Below, piece by piece: positions 28,487-38,308 of a stretch of DNA of 64,000 bases; the first letter of the stretch is position 1, and the number at the start of each line of letters is the position of its first letter. Location of the stretch: assembly GCA_022829145.1 (NCBI GenBank), contig CM040763.1:13811141-13875140 (forward strand). The letters are read 5' to 3'. The notes beneath the pieces were generated by a model that was not told the DNA's origin, searched no databases, and saw nothing but the letters and a program-made list of their open reading frames with translations. A program made the translations under genes and the position numbers. This DNA comes from Albula goreensis. Its lineage: Eukaryota > Chordata > Actinopteri > Albuliformes > Albulidae.

Positions 28487-31400
28487 AGCACATTGTGAGT
28501 ATGTAGTGAAATGAAATGCATGCTGCCAGAACATACCAACAGTTGTACAACAGAAGTGGTACTATTCCCTTCAGATTCCATCATTGACTGACACGAAGGA
28601 AAATCATTTCCTCAAAGTTTTCCAATCTTCTGTCTGGTCTGTAACCCATCAAACTGCCAACCTGTTTCCTCCTGGCCATGGTGCAACTTTGAAAAATGAT
28701 CTTGGCATAGACAAATACGTTTGCGCTCAGAATGTGAGAGAAGATTTGACTGATCAGCTGTATCTGCCCCTGCCCACTATACAGCCCCATTTCTGGCCAG
28801 AATAAAGCAGCACAGAGGAATCCTGCTTACCACACCTACCTATAATGGCTCTGCAGGATTAAAGATGATTTTACGACCATTTAACTAACAGGTGATTTTA
28901 AACAAAACATAAGGCAACTTGCAAATCAATTTCAACACAAACAGGCAATATCAGAGGCCAATACAGAACAGTTATATGAGATTTTTTTCTGCTTTATTTA
29001 AACACCTGCTATTTTTTCTTGAGTCTTACAAAAAAATATATCTTTCATATTTGAAACATTATCATGATGTCAATAAATCCATTAAATCAATAAATCAAAT
29101 AATCCATAAGTAAAACACATCTGAGTTAGTCTGAAGAGGCCTTATGTATCATATTTTAATTCGAAAACTAGCACACGCTCTGGGCTGAAAATGTAATGTT
29201 TTGCAAAAAAGGGATAAGAAAAAACATTGAGTCCAAATCCAGTTTTAAAATCTGATGGTATTTCTATTAGAACAGAAGTATTTGATGAAGTTTGTGGTAA
29301 GAAAATAAAAAAAAAAATGTTTTAACTAGCAGAAATACTGTGATAGTAATGCATTTTAATCATATTGTATTATTATATTTATTTGGAGACTGTACTGTGT
29401 TTTTTTATCATGCTGTGACCTCTGTACCTCAAAACACATAAGTGTGTGTATTTGTGTGAAACTGAATGACAAGGTCCAATTGTGTTTTGATAAAGCTGAA
29501 TCAGCTTCCAAGCAGACGTAAAACTGATTTTGGTAACTCAAGTGACGACATTGTTATTCCACACCAAAAGCCCTACAGATAGGCCCAGCACTGCCCAATA
29601 CACCTCAGAGCTAATCTCTTAACCTTAACCCCAATTCAAGCTAATCTTATCATGTTGTGAAAACACAAGAAAAAAAAACATGGCTCCCTCAGAGCACACA
29701 TCAACAGCAGTAGATAGTCTTTGCAAGGCTGAGTGATAATGGTTTAACATGATCAACAATTCCCTTTTCACTAAAAAAAGATAGAGGTTTTGTCACTTCA
29801 ACAACAGTGAAGTATATTCAAACACCACACATGCACACACACAAAAATGCATAAAATAAGGCATATGATGTCATACAGGTGGGTAAACATATTTCTGAAA
29901 AATGGGAGATTGTTAAAGCTACAGCAACATTTTTTTGTAATTTGCACAAATAATTACAATTAATACTACATAAGGAATAAGCAGTGAAGCCGTGAAATTG
30001 CAGTAGAATAAACCACAGAGTGGTGTTGTATGGTTGCAAGACATCTGAAAGCTGAGGGGCTGTACACCAGCCTTAGGGTACTTATTTTCATACAACTACA
30101 AATTATATTATCTTCCTTATACCATACTTCCTGCCAAGATAATTAAACAGTCAAAGACAAAAAATGGATGTAATACTACATTACTGTTAACTTGTTATTG
30201 TTTGCCATTATTATCAGTTGTCAAATGTAGTTGAAATACAATGTTGAGGTGACTTGCACATCTGCAGTGTAACTGGTAATGAGTGTATGGTGAGTGGTCG
30301 CAGCTATTTATCCCAAGGAAAATGTTGCTAAATTAAAGCCGAATACACACTAAATTCTGACAATGCTGCCTGACATCTGTAAAATCTTAAAATACTCAGT
30401 CCTAAATATGTGAGCTCTGACAGCGGAGCTCACTGCATCTGAGGGTCAGCATGAGAACTGCTGTCCCTGGCACAACTTAACTGGCATTGGTTTGACAGTG
30501 CTGTTTTTGAAGACAGAATGTATAGCTGTTTGCAACTGATTTAGCAAATGTGAAATGGTTGGAAATCAAATGCGTGCTCTAGCCACAAACCACATTTACC
30601 TCTCTGACGTAGCTAAACGGCCACCCCTTACCCAGGAAGTACTGTGAGGGTAGGGTGTAGGTTTACGTGTTAAATTTCACGTAATATATTATGTCATAAA
30701 AACTTCTGACATAGAAATTTCAAATTGGTCTGGTGTGCAGAAACTATTTATATTTCTGTAATATTTCTTTCATCATGGTCTTGTGAGCTATTGCCTCTTG
30801 TGTAATAAAAATAAAGAAGTTATTTGATATTGCTATTATTATCGTCACTGCTACAGCCGCTGCTTCTGTTGGAGTTGTTGCACCTAAGCAGTTTTGGCAG
30901 AGGCCTTATCTGGGTCATCTGCATTAGTGGGCTCAAAAGCATCTCAGAGCCCCCTATTCCCATGCCAGCAGTAGTGTAGACGGCTTGACAATACACATGA
31001 AGTGCATTACAAAGTATCCAAGAAACTGAAAATTATACATTTGTATTAGCCACAACCCAAAGCATATTTGACGTTTTGTTAGCCCTGAGAATACTTGCTA
31101 AATCAGTACTTCATAATCACAAAATCCTATAACGGATACGATGATGAATATTTAACCTGAAAGTTTGTATCTTTCTCAGCAGGAGGTAACCACTTATCAA
31201 AAAATAATGCGGTCAATCAACGTAAAGTAAATATTTTGTTTATTTAAACCGTTACTACATCATGGAAGATGTCATAAAAATCATTTGAATCGGGCTGCTT
31301 TTATTGCACGCCCTCTTCCATAATAGCAACACAATAAACCAGCCTTAGTGAACACAATCCCCTGATAAGGAACAACCTTTGCTTTCCTGTTCCAGTGCAG

Positions 31401-31730
31401 CGGCCGAGCTGGCTGTTTGCTTTTACAGTGCTGTTGCGCTCTCATGCTACTGTACTCTTGTGTCCAGGGGGCACTAACATACATGCCTCTCTGCCCCTGT
31501 GTTCAGTCTAAAGGGTCACCTCCTCACAGCCATATTCTCCATACAAATGTTTTAAAATACTGTCGATACAGACAGACAAAAGAGCACAAAAGGAAATGGC
31601 TGAACATGTAAATTGCAAGCACTGGATGCCACAGTGAATTTGCAGTATAAGTTGAAACAGCTTTCATTCTGCATCAGGCTTTGGTATTTTGTCTTCCTTT
31701 GTCACTTTCTCTGGCTAAATACGAACACAT

Positions 31731-31808
31731 ACACACACACACACACACACTCACACACCCACACAAACACACTCACACATATACACACACACATACACAC
31801 ATGTACAC
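31731..31808. repeat. Imperfect (CA)n tract
   Basis: Ten CA units then a degenerate CA-rich run interrupted by T, C and A; an ageing microsatellite. Confidence 0.9.
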
Positions 31809-32687
31809 ATTTAAATTACACAATAAAACAATTGTGTGTGCATATATTTTCCTGAATGTCAATGCAAGAATTTTAAATACCAACGTGTATCAGCCTCGAG
31901 AGGTGTGACTCAACTGTCTCAAATGACAAAAACTGTAATAAATGTGAACAAATTAAAATAAGTTCATCATGCAGCTTTGTTTTTAGGTTTCAGACAATTT
32001 CGCCAGGGATGGAAAAAGGTGCTCTACAGAGAGTTCTATCATAGTTACCCCAGCTACAATTCACCCCTGCTTTGAAAGCTAATGTAAGGAGGGTAATCAG
32101 TCCTGTGTACATGGCTACATGCTAATTCAATACTTTGAGCATAATGCTTGTAACGACTGCAGAGCTCATTATTACAAGGCCGGGAGTAGCTGGAAACTGG
32201 GCTGATAAGAGCCAGTCGCCACTTAAAGTCTCATTCTTCATTTCAGAGTCTATCCCCGTCTCATCCCTTTGAGAAAATGCTCCTTGTCATATTAAATATA
32301 GTCTTCATTATCAGTTTTGAGAATCTTAAACAGCACCTGTTTATTGCAATTTCAATGTTGCGTGTAGTTCCATTAAAGGGTCAGTTTTGGGGCAAGCATC
32401 TCTCACATGCTTTTTGTGACTTCTGCAAGGTGGAAAATCTTGAATAAAATGTCACCATATGAGTGAACAAAATGTTTTTAAAAACAAAGCTAGGAGAGTG
32501 TCTTAAATTGGCATTAGCTCCTCAAAGCGACGACTCACTTCCTGCATATGATTTGAACACATGTTTTGAGACACACAATAACAACTATTTAGTTTAACTA
32601 TGTGCTGGAAAGGAATATGCAGTAGTACTGTGTCTGCCTTTATTAAGGAAATGATAGAAAGTGAGTTGCAGTTTAGGAAAACAGTAC

Positions 32688-32726
32688 AGAGATGCAGCAA
32701 AATATTTTTGAGATGCAGCAAAATAC
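32688..32726. repeat. Short tandem duplication
   Basis: A 16-base unit starting GAGATGCAGCAAAATA occurs twice about 21 bases apart, a small local duplication close to exon 2 in intron 2. Confidence 0.7.
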
Positions 32727-32960
32727 TTTCTTTGTCTATGTGTTTCTTTTTCATAAGCTTCGCAGTTATAACATTTTGTATTTATCCAGATTATTCACAA
32801 TAACACAAGTTATTTTAAACCAAGGCTGCAAACTTTGCTGGTTTATATACATACATTATTACACCATCACAGGGCAAATATAAAATAAAAATAAACAGGA
32901 TTCAATGTTTAATACACACTCACACACCATATACACACACACACAAAATTATTGCTTGTT

Positions 32961-32966
32961 GCTTAC
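32961..32966 (-). other. nr3c2: Exon 2 splice donor (GTAAGC)
   Basis: The minus strand reads CTGG then GTAAGC, a close match to the vertebrate 5' splice consensus, at the point where the MR N-terminal domain ends in homologs. The split codon leaves exon 2 ending after the second codon base. If the intron is retained, the frame stops at once (GGG TAA), giving a receptor N-terminal fragment of 600 residues. Confidence 0.9.
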
Positions 32967-34765
32967 CCAGCCATGTTGTCTGCAATGCACCTTTGACCAG
33001 GATATCCTTCGCCTCTAGGTGTCAGGGCATTCTGTGCCAAGCCAGGACGAGTCTTCCACGTCTCCATCAGCGCAGCCACAGGAGAAATTAGATTCAGCAA
33101 GGGGTTTGTCTGGTCCCTCGCATCATGCCGTGAAAAAGACATCGTTCCTTGTGCTCCGATCTGGTAATGAAATGAATGCCCACCTGAATTAACGCCAACA
33201 ATGGCCGATGTCGGCATGTTATTATTCTCTTGGTAATAGCTGCCATCTTTAGATTCCTGCTTAATCCCCTTAGGCAAGACATTGTTAGGAAAAGCCTCAG
33301 GTTGGTAGTTGCCATTCAAAGAGACTGGCGGTCCTAAAATCCCACACAGGCTATGTTCGTCTACATTATCCCTCAAGGACAAGTAAGTGGTCTCCGCCGC
33401 AGGAAAGAGACTCCCAGAGTGTTGCTCTCTGTTGTAGTGAGGATTCAGACACATCCCCTCTTTGTTTGGTTCACTTTTTATTTGCATGGTGAAGGGGGAG
33501 CTGGATACGTGGCTCCTGTCTCCACTCGCACACATGCTTCTCTGGCAGTCCGGCTCGTTTTTTATATACTTCACCATACCCATCTGGTCCAGGCCTACAC
33601 TGTACAGTTCACCATCTACCTTCTCCACCTTTGGGAACTCAAACACTTTGAAGTCCTGGTCTGTCTTTTTGGGGCTTTGACCATCGTTCTGTACGAGGCC
33701 CAGTCCACTGGCAGGGCTGGACATGGGGAAACCTGTTGAGTTAGCAGGACTAGACACAGACATGGCATTGACATTTCCTGGGCTAGATATTGATTCCCGC
33801 ATATTGTTGTTGTTAGTGCTGCCCGTAGGACTGGACACAGATGATCTGGCATTGGGGTTGCAGGAGGGTGGAGACCTCACGCTTCCCATGCTCTGCGGGC
33901 TGGAAATGGGTGACCTCATGACGTTCGGGGGGCTTGAGAGAGGGGACCCGATGTTGCCTGTGTTAATGGGGCTGCAGGTGGTGGAGATCCGGGGATGGGG
34001 GATGTGAGCAAGACCAGGCAGGGCTGGGACCTGGTTGGTGGGGCTATTCACGGCCGGGCAGCTGTTCCCGAAGTTAGGTGGGCTGGCGGTTGACGATACA
34101 AAATTGTTGCTGATGGGGCTGGAGATGGAACCGTTGGAGTTTTGCGGGCTACAGCGAAGGGCTGGGGCCAAAGAGTCCTCGGGCCCAGGCAGGACACCAG
34201 AAGGACACACCACTGAGGGGACATCAGAGGGTTGGGACATTGCGGGGTAGGGGTCTGAAACTAACAAGTCAAGGTTTTTGGGCTTTTGGCAGCCCAATGG
34301 GGCGGACAGGTTGCTGTTGCCCAGGTCTGGCCCACCATTGGGATACAGTTTTCCAGGGCTGGTTAAGCCTGCCTCCTGGGCATTCTGAGGGCCAAAGCCA
34401 TAGTCCGCCTCTCTTGCTGCATTCATGTACAAGCCCATGGACTCAGCCACAGTCTTTGACAGCTCTTTGGAGTCCATTTCCAACTTGACGCTGTTGACAG
34501 CATTGTTCAAAACAGGGAAAACAAACTGCTGCTGATTGTGGCTCTGGGAGACTGAGATCTGATCCATCTTCTCTCCTTGGTTCTCTTTCATGCCTGCTAT
34601 GGCGTTGGGAGAGCATGTTATGTTTACTATGTCCATGAGGACATCACTGTTGGTCTTACTCTCTTCTTCCATAGTGCAGAGATACTCCATTGCGTTAGAC
34701 ACTTGAGCCCATCTTCTCTCCTTGTCCACTCCCTCTGAGAAACCTTGGTATCTTTTGGTCTCCAT
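32967..34765 (-). CDS. nr3c2: Mineralocorticoid receptor, exon 2 (N-terminal domain), partial CDS
   Basis: The open frame gives 599 full codons plus two bases (GG) of a split codon. Human exon 2 encodes a domain of about 602 residues, so length fits. NR3C2 is a ligand-activated nuclear receptor for mineralocorticoids (cortisol or deoxycorticosterone in fish). This exon carries the transactivation region, not the DNA- or ligand-binding domains. Matches recalled from human MR: start METK with ERRW at 16-19; TVAESMGLYM at 105-114; a Ser-Pro-rich segment at about 205-366 with some 15 SP dipeptides; CGILGPPV at 474-481; DGSYY at 507-511; SAIVGVNSGG at 520-529; SFHY and IGAQGT at 531-541. Four sumoylation-type motifs are seen: VKLE 93-96, IKNE 401-404, IKSE 429-432, IKQE 501-504. 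The start has a good Kozak context (GCCATGG) and aligns with human Met1. The frame meets a GTAAGC donor; the TAA just after it is intronic. Identification is very secure; the remaining exons are off-window. Confidence 0.97.
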
Positions 34766-34776
34766 GGCTGAATCAT
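34627..34776 (-). CDS. Upstream ORF overlapping the NR3C2 start (49 codons)
   Basis: An ATG at 34776-34774 lies 11 bases before the receptor start, in another frame, and runs 49 codons into the coding region before a TAG at 34629-34627. Its initiation context is weak (T at -3, A at +4) while the receptor ATG has G at -3 and +4, so leaky scanning would still allow receptor translation. The uORF is in the mRNA only if the acceptor at 34785 is used. The peptide resembles nothing I know; any role would be translational damping rather than as a protein. Confidence 0.35.
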   Translation of the reverse strand: MIQPWRPKDTKVSQREWTRREDGLKCLTQWSISALWKKRVRPTVMSSWT

Positions 34777-34787
34777 TGATACACCTG
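34766..34787 (-). other. nr3c2: Exon 2 splice acceptor and 5'-UTR segment
   Basis: Reading the minus strand toward the start codon, an ATCAG ends at 34785, so exon 2 would begin at 34784 with 19 bases of 5' UTR. The upstream pyrimidine tract is weak. A second AG (TTCAG, ending 34768) would start the exon two bases before the ATG. Which acceptor is used decides whether an upstream ATG at 34774-34776 is in the mRNA. The first AG after the branch point is usually preferred, so 34784 is the favoured start, but transcript data are absent. Confidence 0.6.
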
Positions 34788-35401
34788 ATAAATTGGATTT
34801 ACAATAAAATGTCAGAGTTTATACATTACAGTTTTCCTATAATTTATGCTGATTCTCCAACTAATTCATAAATACATACATGCATGCATACACTGCTGTC
34901 ATGATATGTTGGCCCTTGTCAACGGATCCCTGTAATACTCATGTACAGTGATAACAACCCAACATTAAATAAAAACCTATACTACAATATTTTACTTAAA
35001 ATATTTTTATTTAGATTCAACAGCACACTGAAATATACTATTTTTTTTATTGTACAAGTAACTGTTAGGATATAGTTTTTTATGATTAACTTATGTATAA
35101 TGCAAGATCTAAAATTCAGTTAATGATGAGAGCTATAGAATCCGATTTAGCTGACTGTTCACGCCGTATCATATTTAAAGGGCCAAAATACTGTAAGCCT
35201 AGCTGTGTATCTCCGGGGAGTAACATCGAGGCGCATAAGGGCCACAGATCAAGGGACAGCCGGCGTAAGATGAGATCTCCTGGACATCATTATCTGAGTT
35301 AATATAACATCACACGATAGTAACATCACTGTAATCGACTATTTTTAAAGGGACCTACACAAAAATAAAGTTTTACAAAGAGAGTTAACACAAGTAGGTA
35401 C

Positions 35402-35480
35402 CTGTCCGCTATCGCCTTTCAGATTAATGCGCAGTAAATACGGAGGACGGGCGGAATTTAACTACTAGGGATGATGGGAC
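35402..35480 (-). other. Candidate 5'-UTR exon end with donor CAG|GTACCT
   Basis: The minus strand has a possible exon ending at 35402 (GACAG then GTACCT), preceded by CpG-containing sequence with a GC box (GGGCGG near 35449 on the plus strand). It could be a proximal first exon (1-beta type). Transcript support is lacking. Confidence 0.3.
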
Positions 35481-35686
35481 GGGCCGTGCTTGTCATCATA
35501 AGTAATGTCTAGGAAATTATTACATTTTTCTATACGTAAAATGTACATCGTGTATTGCCATTAAGTCTGACAGTAAATATATTTTAAAATTCAAACTCTT
35601 GTTTACTTTTAAAATGCTGTACTGGTAGCCTTATATCGCTCTGTGTACTGTATTATAAGCTACGCAACACTTGCCTTCGCTTTTCT

Positions 35687-35787
35687 TATATAAACCCCAG
35701 AGCAAAAAACTAACGTGTCGCTTTAAAAGACATCACGTGGTTTTGTAGCTCTCCTGTCCTCTGCCGCCTCCTGAACGCTGCTATTGG
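35687..35787. promoter_or_regulatory. TATA, E-box and CCAAT elements (possible divergent promoter)
   Basis: The plus strand reads TATATAAA at 35687-35694, a palindromic CACGTG E-box at 35734-35739, and ATTGG (CCAAT on the minus strand) at 35783-35787. The TATA orientation would serve a plus-strand start near 35,720, just ahead of the micro-ORF at 35815. The CCAAT orientation suits minus-strand transcription into the candidate exon ending at 35402. Either or both may be true. Confidence 0.35.
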
Positions 35788-35814
35788 ACAAAAACCGAAC
35801 CTGTGTTGAAAAAC

Positions 35815-35997
35815 ATGATAAAGCTGTTCACGGATTGGATTGACTATCCTGTCATTCTAGCATGTATAGGCCTTGTGGCAACATCATTGCTGCGACATTA
35901 CCTAGAAATTCTTACACCCTTAAGGCAACAGAGTGCTGTTAGCAAGAGATTAACAAGTTTTGAAAAACCTAAATGTAAAAAAGTGTTATCCACCTAA
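35815..35997 (+). CDS. Candidate micropeptide ORF, 60 aa, one hydrophobic segment
   Basis: From an ATG with A at -3, the frame gives 60 residues and a TAA stop. Residues 11-26 (starting YPVILACIGL) form a hydrophobic stretch long enough for a membrane segment or signal anchor, flanked by acidic residues before and by basic residues after; the C-terminus is Lys-rich. It lies antisense to NR3C2 within the CpG-enriched 5' block and about 120 bases after a plus-strand TATA box. I do not recognise the family. Many chance frames of this length exist in the window, so only its context and hydropathy set it apart. It could also be part of an antisense noncoding transcript. Confidence 0.25.
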   Translation: MIKLFTDWIDYPVILACIGLVATSLLRHYLEILTPLRQQSAVSKRLTSFEKPKCKKVLST

Positions 35998-36080
35998 TCC
36001 AGAGTAATAACACTAACGAAATATGACATTTTATGATGTACTGAACTCGTCAATACTAACATTGTATTAATTCAACTTAC

Positions 36081-36140
36081 CGTTCGTGTTTTGACACAAT
36101 TATTTCTATAAAGCGTAACGTCATAGCTAACTATGTTGCC
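36081..36140 (-). other. Candidate 5'-UTR exon end with donor ACG|GTAAGT
   Basis: A full GTAAGT donor on the minus strand (intron starts 36080) follows a moderately CpG-containing segment. It is one of four good donors in this block; use as an alternative first exon is inferred, and the exon's 5' end is not defined here. Confidence 0.3.
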
Positions 36141-36857
36141 CAAACGGTATTTGCGACTAATTATTTCTGTACCTTCCGTTTTGTCAATGGAAGTATTAAC
36201 AACGTGAAACAAATAAGGAACCATTGTGCGTTAACCTATGCATATCGGTTAAAGTATGATCTACATTTATTTTAAAATGTAAGAAGTGCAATACTCAGCG
36301 TAAAAGTATACAGAAGAACCAGGAATTAATTGTATAGCTACTTATTGCAGTCGCGACAAGAATTTGACAGTTTTAGAATATTATTATTCGAGGTCACATG
36401 TTTTCTGCAGCGCAAGAGAGAAGTTCATGGACGTCTTACAGTAGCTAGCAGCGTCGATAGTTTCGTTGATACTAAACTATGAGGATGATTTCTATCACTC
36501 GTCTAGATAAAAAGGGGCAGGTTTACTGTAAGCGCAATAAGTTAAACGTAGATTAAATCATGCAACAAATATTGATGAAACATATTTTAAGTATCGAGAA
36601 TGTCGCATCTTTTATCATATTTGTTTATTGCTCTATTTTATACAGTCTCTAGACTGTTGTAGACATATATCATGCGTGTACAGCAATGGCCTATGTTTGA
36701 AGCAGCTATATTTCCCCATACAACAAAATAACATTAACAACATTTAATGTTAAACAGCGGTTGATCAACCTCTTACAATTAAAATTTCACTTCAAGTTAC
36801 GGTTTAAAGTTGACCAGCAACTACTGTAGCTACCCAGTATAGAATATGCATCCTTAC

Positions 36858-37000
36858 CTTAATCGCGACATTCAACTTAGTCAGGTGGCTATGTTGCAGG
36901 GAAGCAATAAGCCAAGAAATAAAAATAAATAACCAATTCAGTATTTTCCTTTCCAATATCCCCAGTGCAGAAGGTGGCGTTTAGCTACTCTGTCCACAAG
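36858..37000 (-). other. Candidate 5'-UTR exon end with donor AAG|GTAAGG
   Basis: The minus strand has AAG then GTAAGG with the intron starting at 36857, a strong donor. It sits just downstream of the most CpG-rich part of the block, so it could end the main first exon or an alternative one. The start given here is arbitrary. Confidence 0.35.
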
Positions 37001-37018
37001 TACATACATCCACTAGTT

Positions 37019-37620
37019 TCAGTTCTGACGGTCTGAAGCGCAGAAGTAGGCTAGACACCTTCGCATTTCAGCATTACCGTTGCTAATCTACAACTGCAGA
37101 GTGCAGTTTAAATGCCACGACTGACGCCGAAGATTAAGACAGCTTCCTTGGATATTTTCCATTTTGTTCTTGTAATAGAACATCTCTGATTTTCTAGCTC
37201 CCAGACAGAAGACTGATAAAAACTGCGAGGGAGACAGACTTGCCAGGCGACGTCATTCTCAGCACATGGATCCTCCTACTGCAACGAGCGCAATACAAAC
37301 TCGCAGAAATAAACTCACCGCGCGCTGCTCTCAGGTACGCTTGCCGCGAACCTTTGGAGACACGGGGCACACATGAATTTCATTTAAGAGCGCGTGCGAT
37401 GGGGCCACCTTGGGCATCATTCAAAGGACTAAACAGACAGAACATTTTTGACATACTGAAATAAATTAGCGTCTGCCATGTTCAAGTCGTCGTAACTGGA
37501 CGAGAAGCGGTTTCTGTGCCCGGTGAAGCGAACTGGATCTCTCTGATAGTCGCCACTTGCTGTGCTTTAATTACCCCTTCAAAAGATATATTTATGCAGC
37601 GTAACTTATAACATGAGCAA
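37019..37620 (-). promoter_or_regulatory. nr3c2: CpG-enriched probable NR3C2 promoter and first exon
   Basis: CpG density is clearly higher here than elsewhere in the window. On the minus strand a donor GCG|GTGAGT (intron starts 37318) follows a GC-rich stretch beginning near 37,560, with AT-rich TATA-like sequence near 37,585-37,595. A simple reading is transcription starting about 37,550 and a first noncoding exon ending at 37319. The site also holds an everted pair of TGTTCT half-sites at 37165-37182. Start sites are not determined. Confidence 0.55.
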
Positions 37621-38229
37621 CCTAATCAGAGCAGCTAAGTAGACAGAGTCTACACTTAATTTAGAAGTTATTCAGTCACTTTTTGTTTCATTAGAACACA
37701 CCTATTTTGCCTGTAGTGAGTGCATGTAATCAACATTTTTGCCTTACATGAGTATATATGCGTGACTGTCATTTATTTGTTTCTAAGGCAGGGGTGAAGC
37801 ACTAGGCGTACAGCGAAAATTAAATTTGCTATTACTGGTGATCACATGCAAATATGTGGCGTATGCTTTATATCTGGCATTTAATATTTTGATGTCTCAC
37901 AACACTATTCGAAATCATTTGTAGATTTTTGTTACTTTCAGAAGTCTTTGATTGTTATAGAAAGTTGGGATTGCACAACAAATCAGAATGACAGTTGTCT
38001 ATATCAGATTTGATGCTGACATCTACCTGATTATTATACATTCATAGCTACTGACCTTAGCTGCCCTTGATGTTTTACATGCCCAACTGATAATTCATAT
38101 GGTCGGGGGCAGCCTAAGTCCCATCATTTACATTCCATAGTTTGTATTTGCTTACGTGGTGACTAATTTGTAGCTTCCTACAACAGATTCCAGTTGTCCA
38201 AATCTTTGCAGACCAGCTGACTTCAAGAC

Positions 38230-38235
<6 letters not shown>

Positions 38236-38308
<73 letters not shown>
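38236..38308. repeat. (TC)n-(CA)n compound microsatellite
   Basis: About 49 bases of TC pass directly into about 24 bases of CA, followed by degenerate CA-rich sequence to about 38370. It lies less than 1 kb upstream of the promoter block. Confidence 0.97.

Larger units (their letters stand above)
1..32960 (-). other. nr3c2: NR3C2 intron 2 (5' portion)
   Basis: The whole left half of the window lies downstream of the exon 2 donor on the minus strand. I looked for the next exon, which should encode the first zinc finger (a CxxC near a CGSCKVFF motif), and did not see it on the minus strand. Human NR3C2 also has a very long intron here. Open frames inside are short, unlinked to splice sites and unrecognised; I treat them as chance. 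Contents beyond bulk AT-rich sequence are listed as separate entries. Confidence 0.85.
34788..37318 (-). other. nr3c2: NR3C2 5' region: putative intron 1 and 5'-UTR exons
   Basis: Sequence between exon 2 and the CpG-rich promoter block. In mammals NR3C2 has alternative noncoding first exons (1-alpha, 1-beta) driven by separate promoters, and this region has several credible minus-strand donors that could serve such exons. No coding exon is expected. Exact exon limits cannot be set from sequence alone. Confidence 0.6.

Noticed and set aside
28201..28584. Several frames across the TG tract at 28.4 kb
   Set aside because: Dinucleotide-repeat artefacts.
33353..34488. Plus-strand open frames of 70-128 codons opposite NR3C2 exon 2
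   Set aside because: They are antisense shadows of the conserved receptor frame, kept open by its Ser/Pro codon use; no promoter or similarity.
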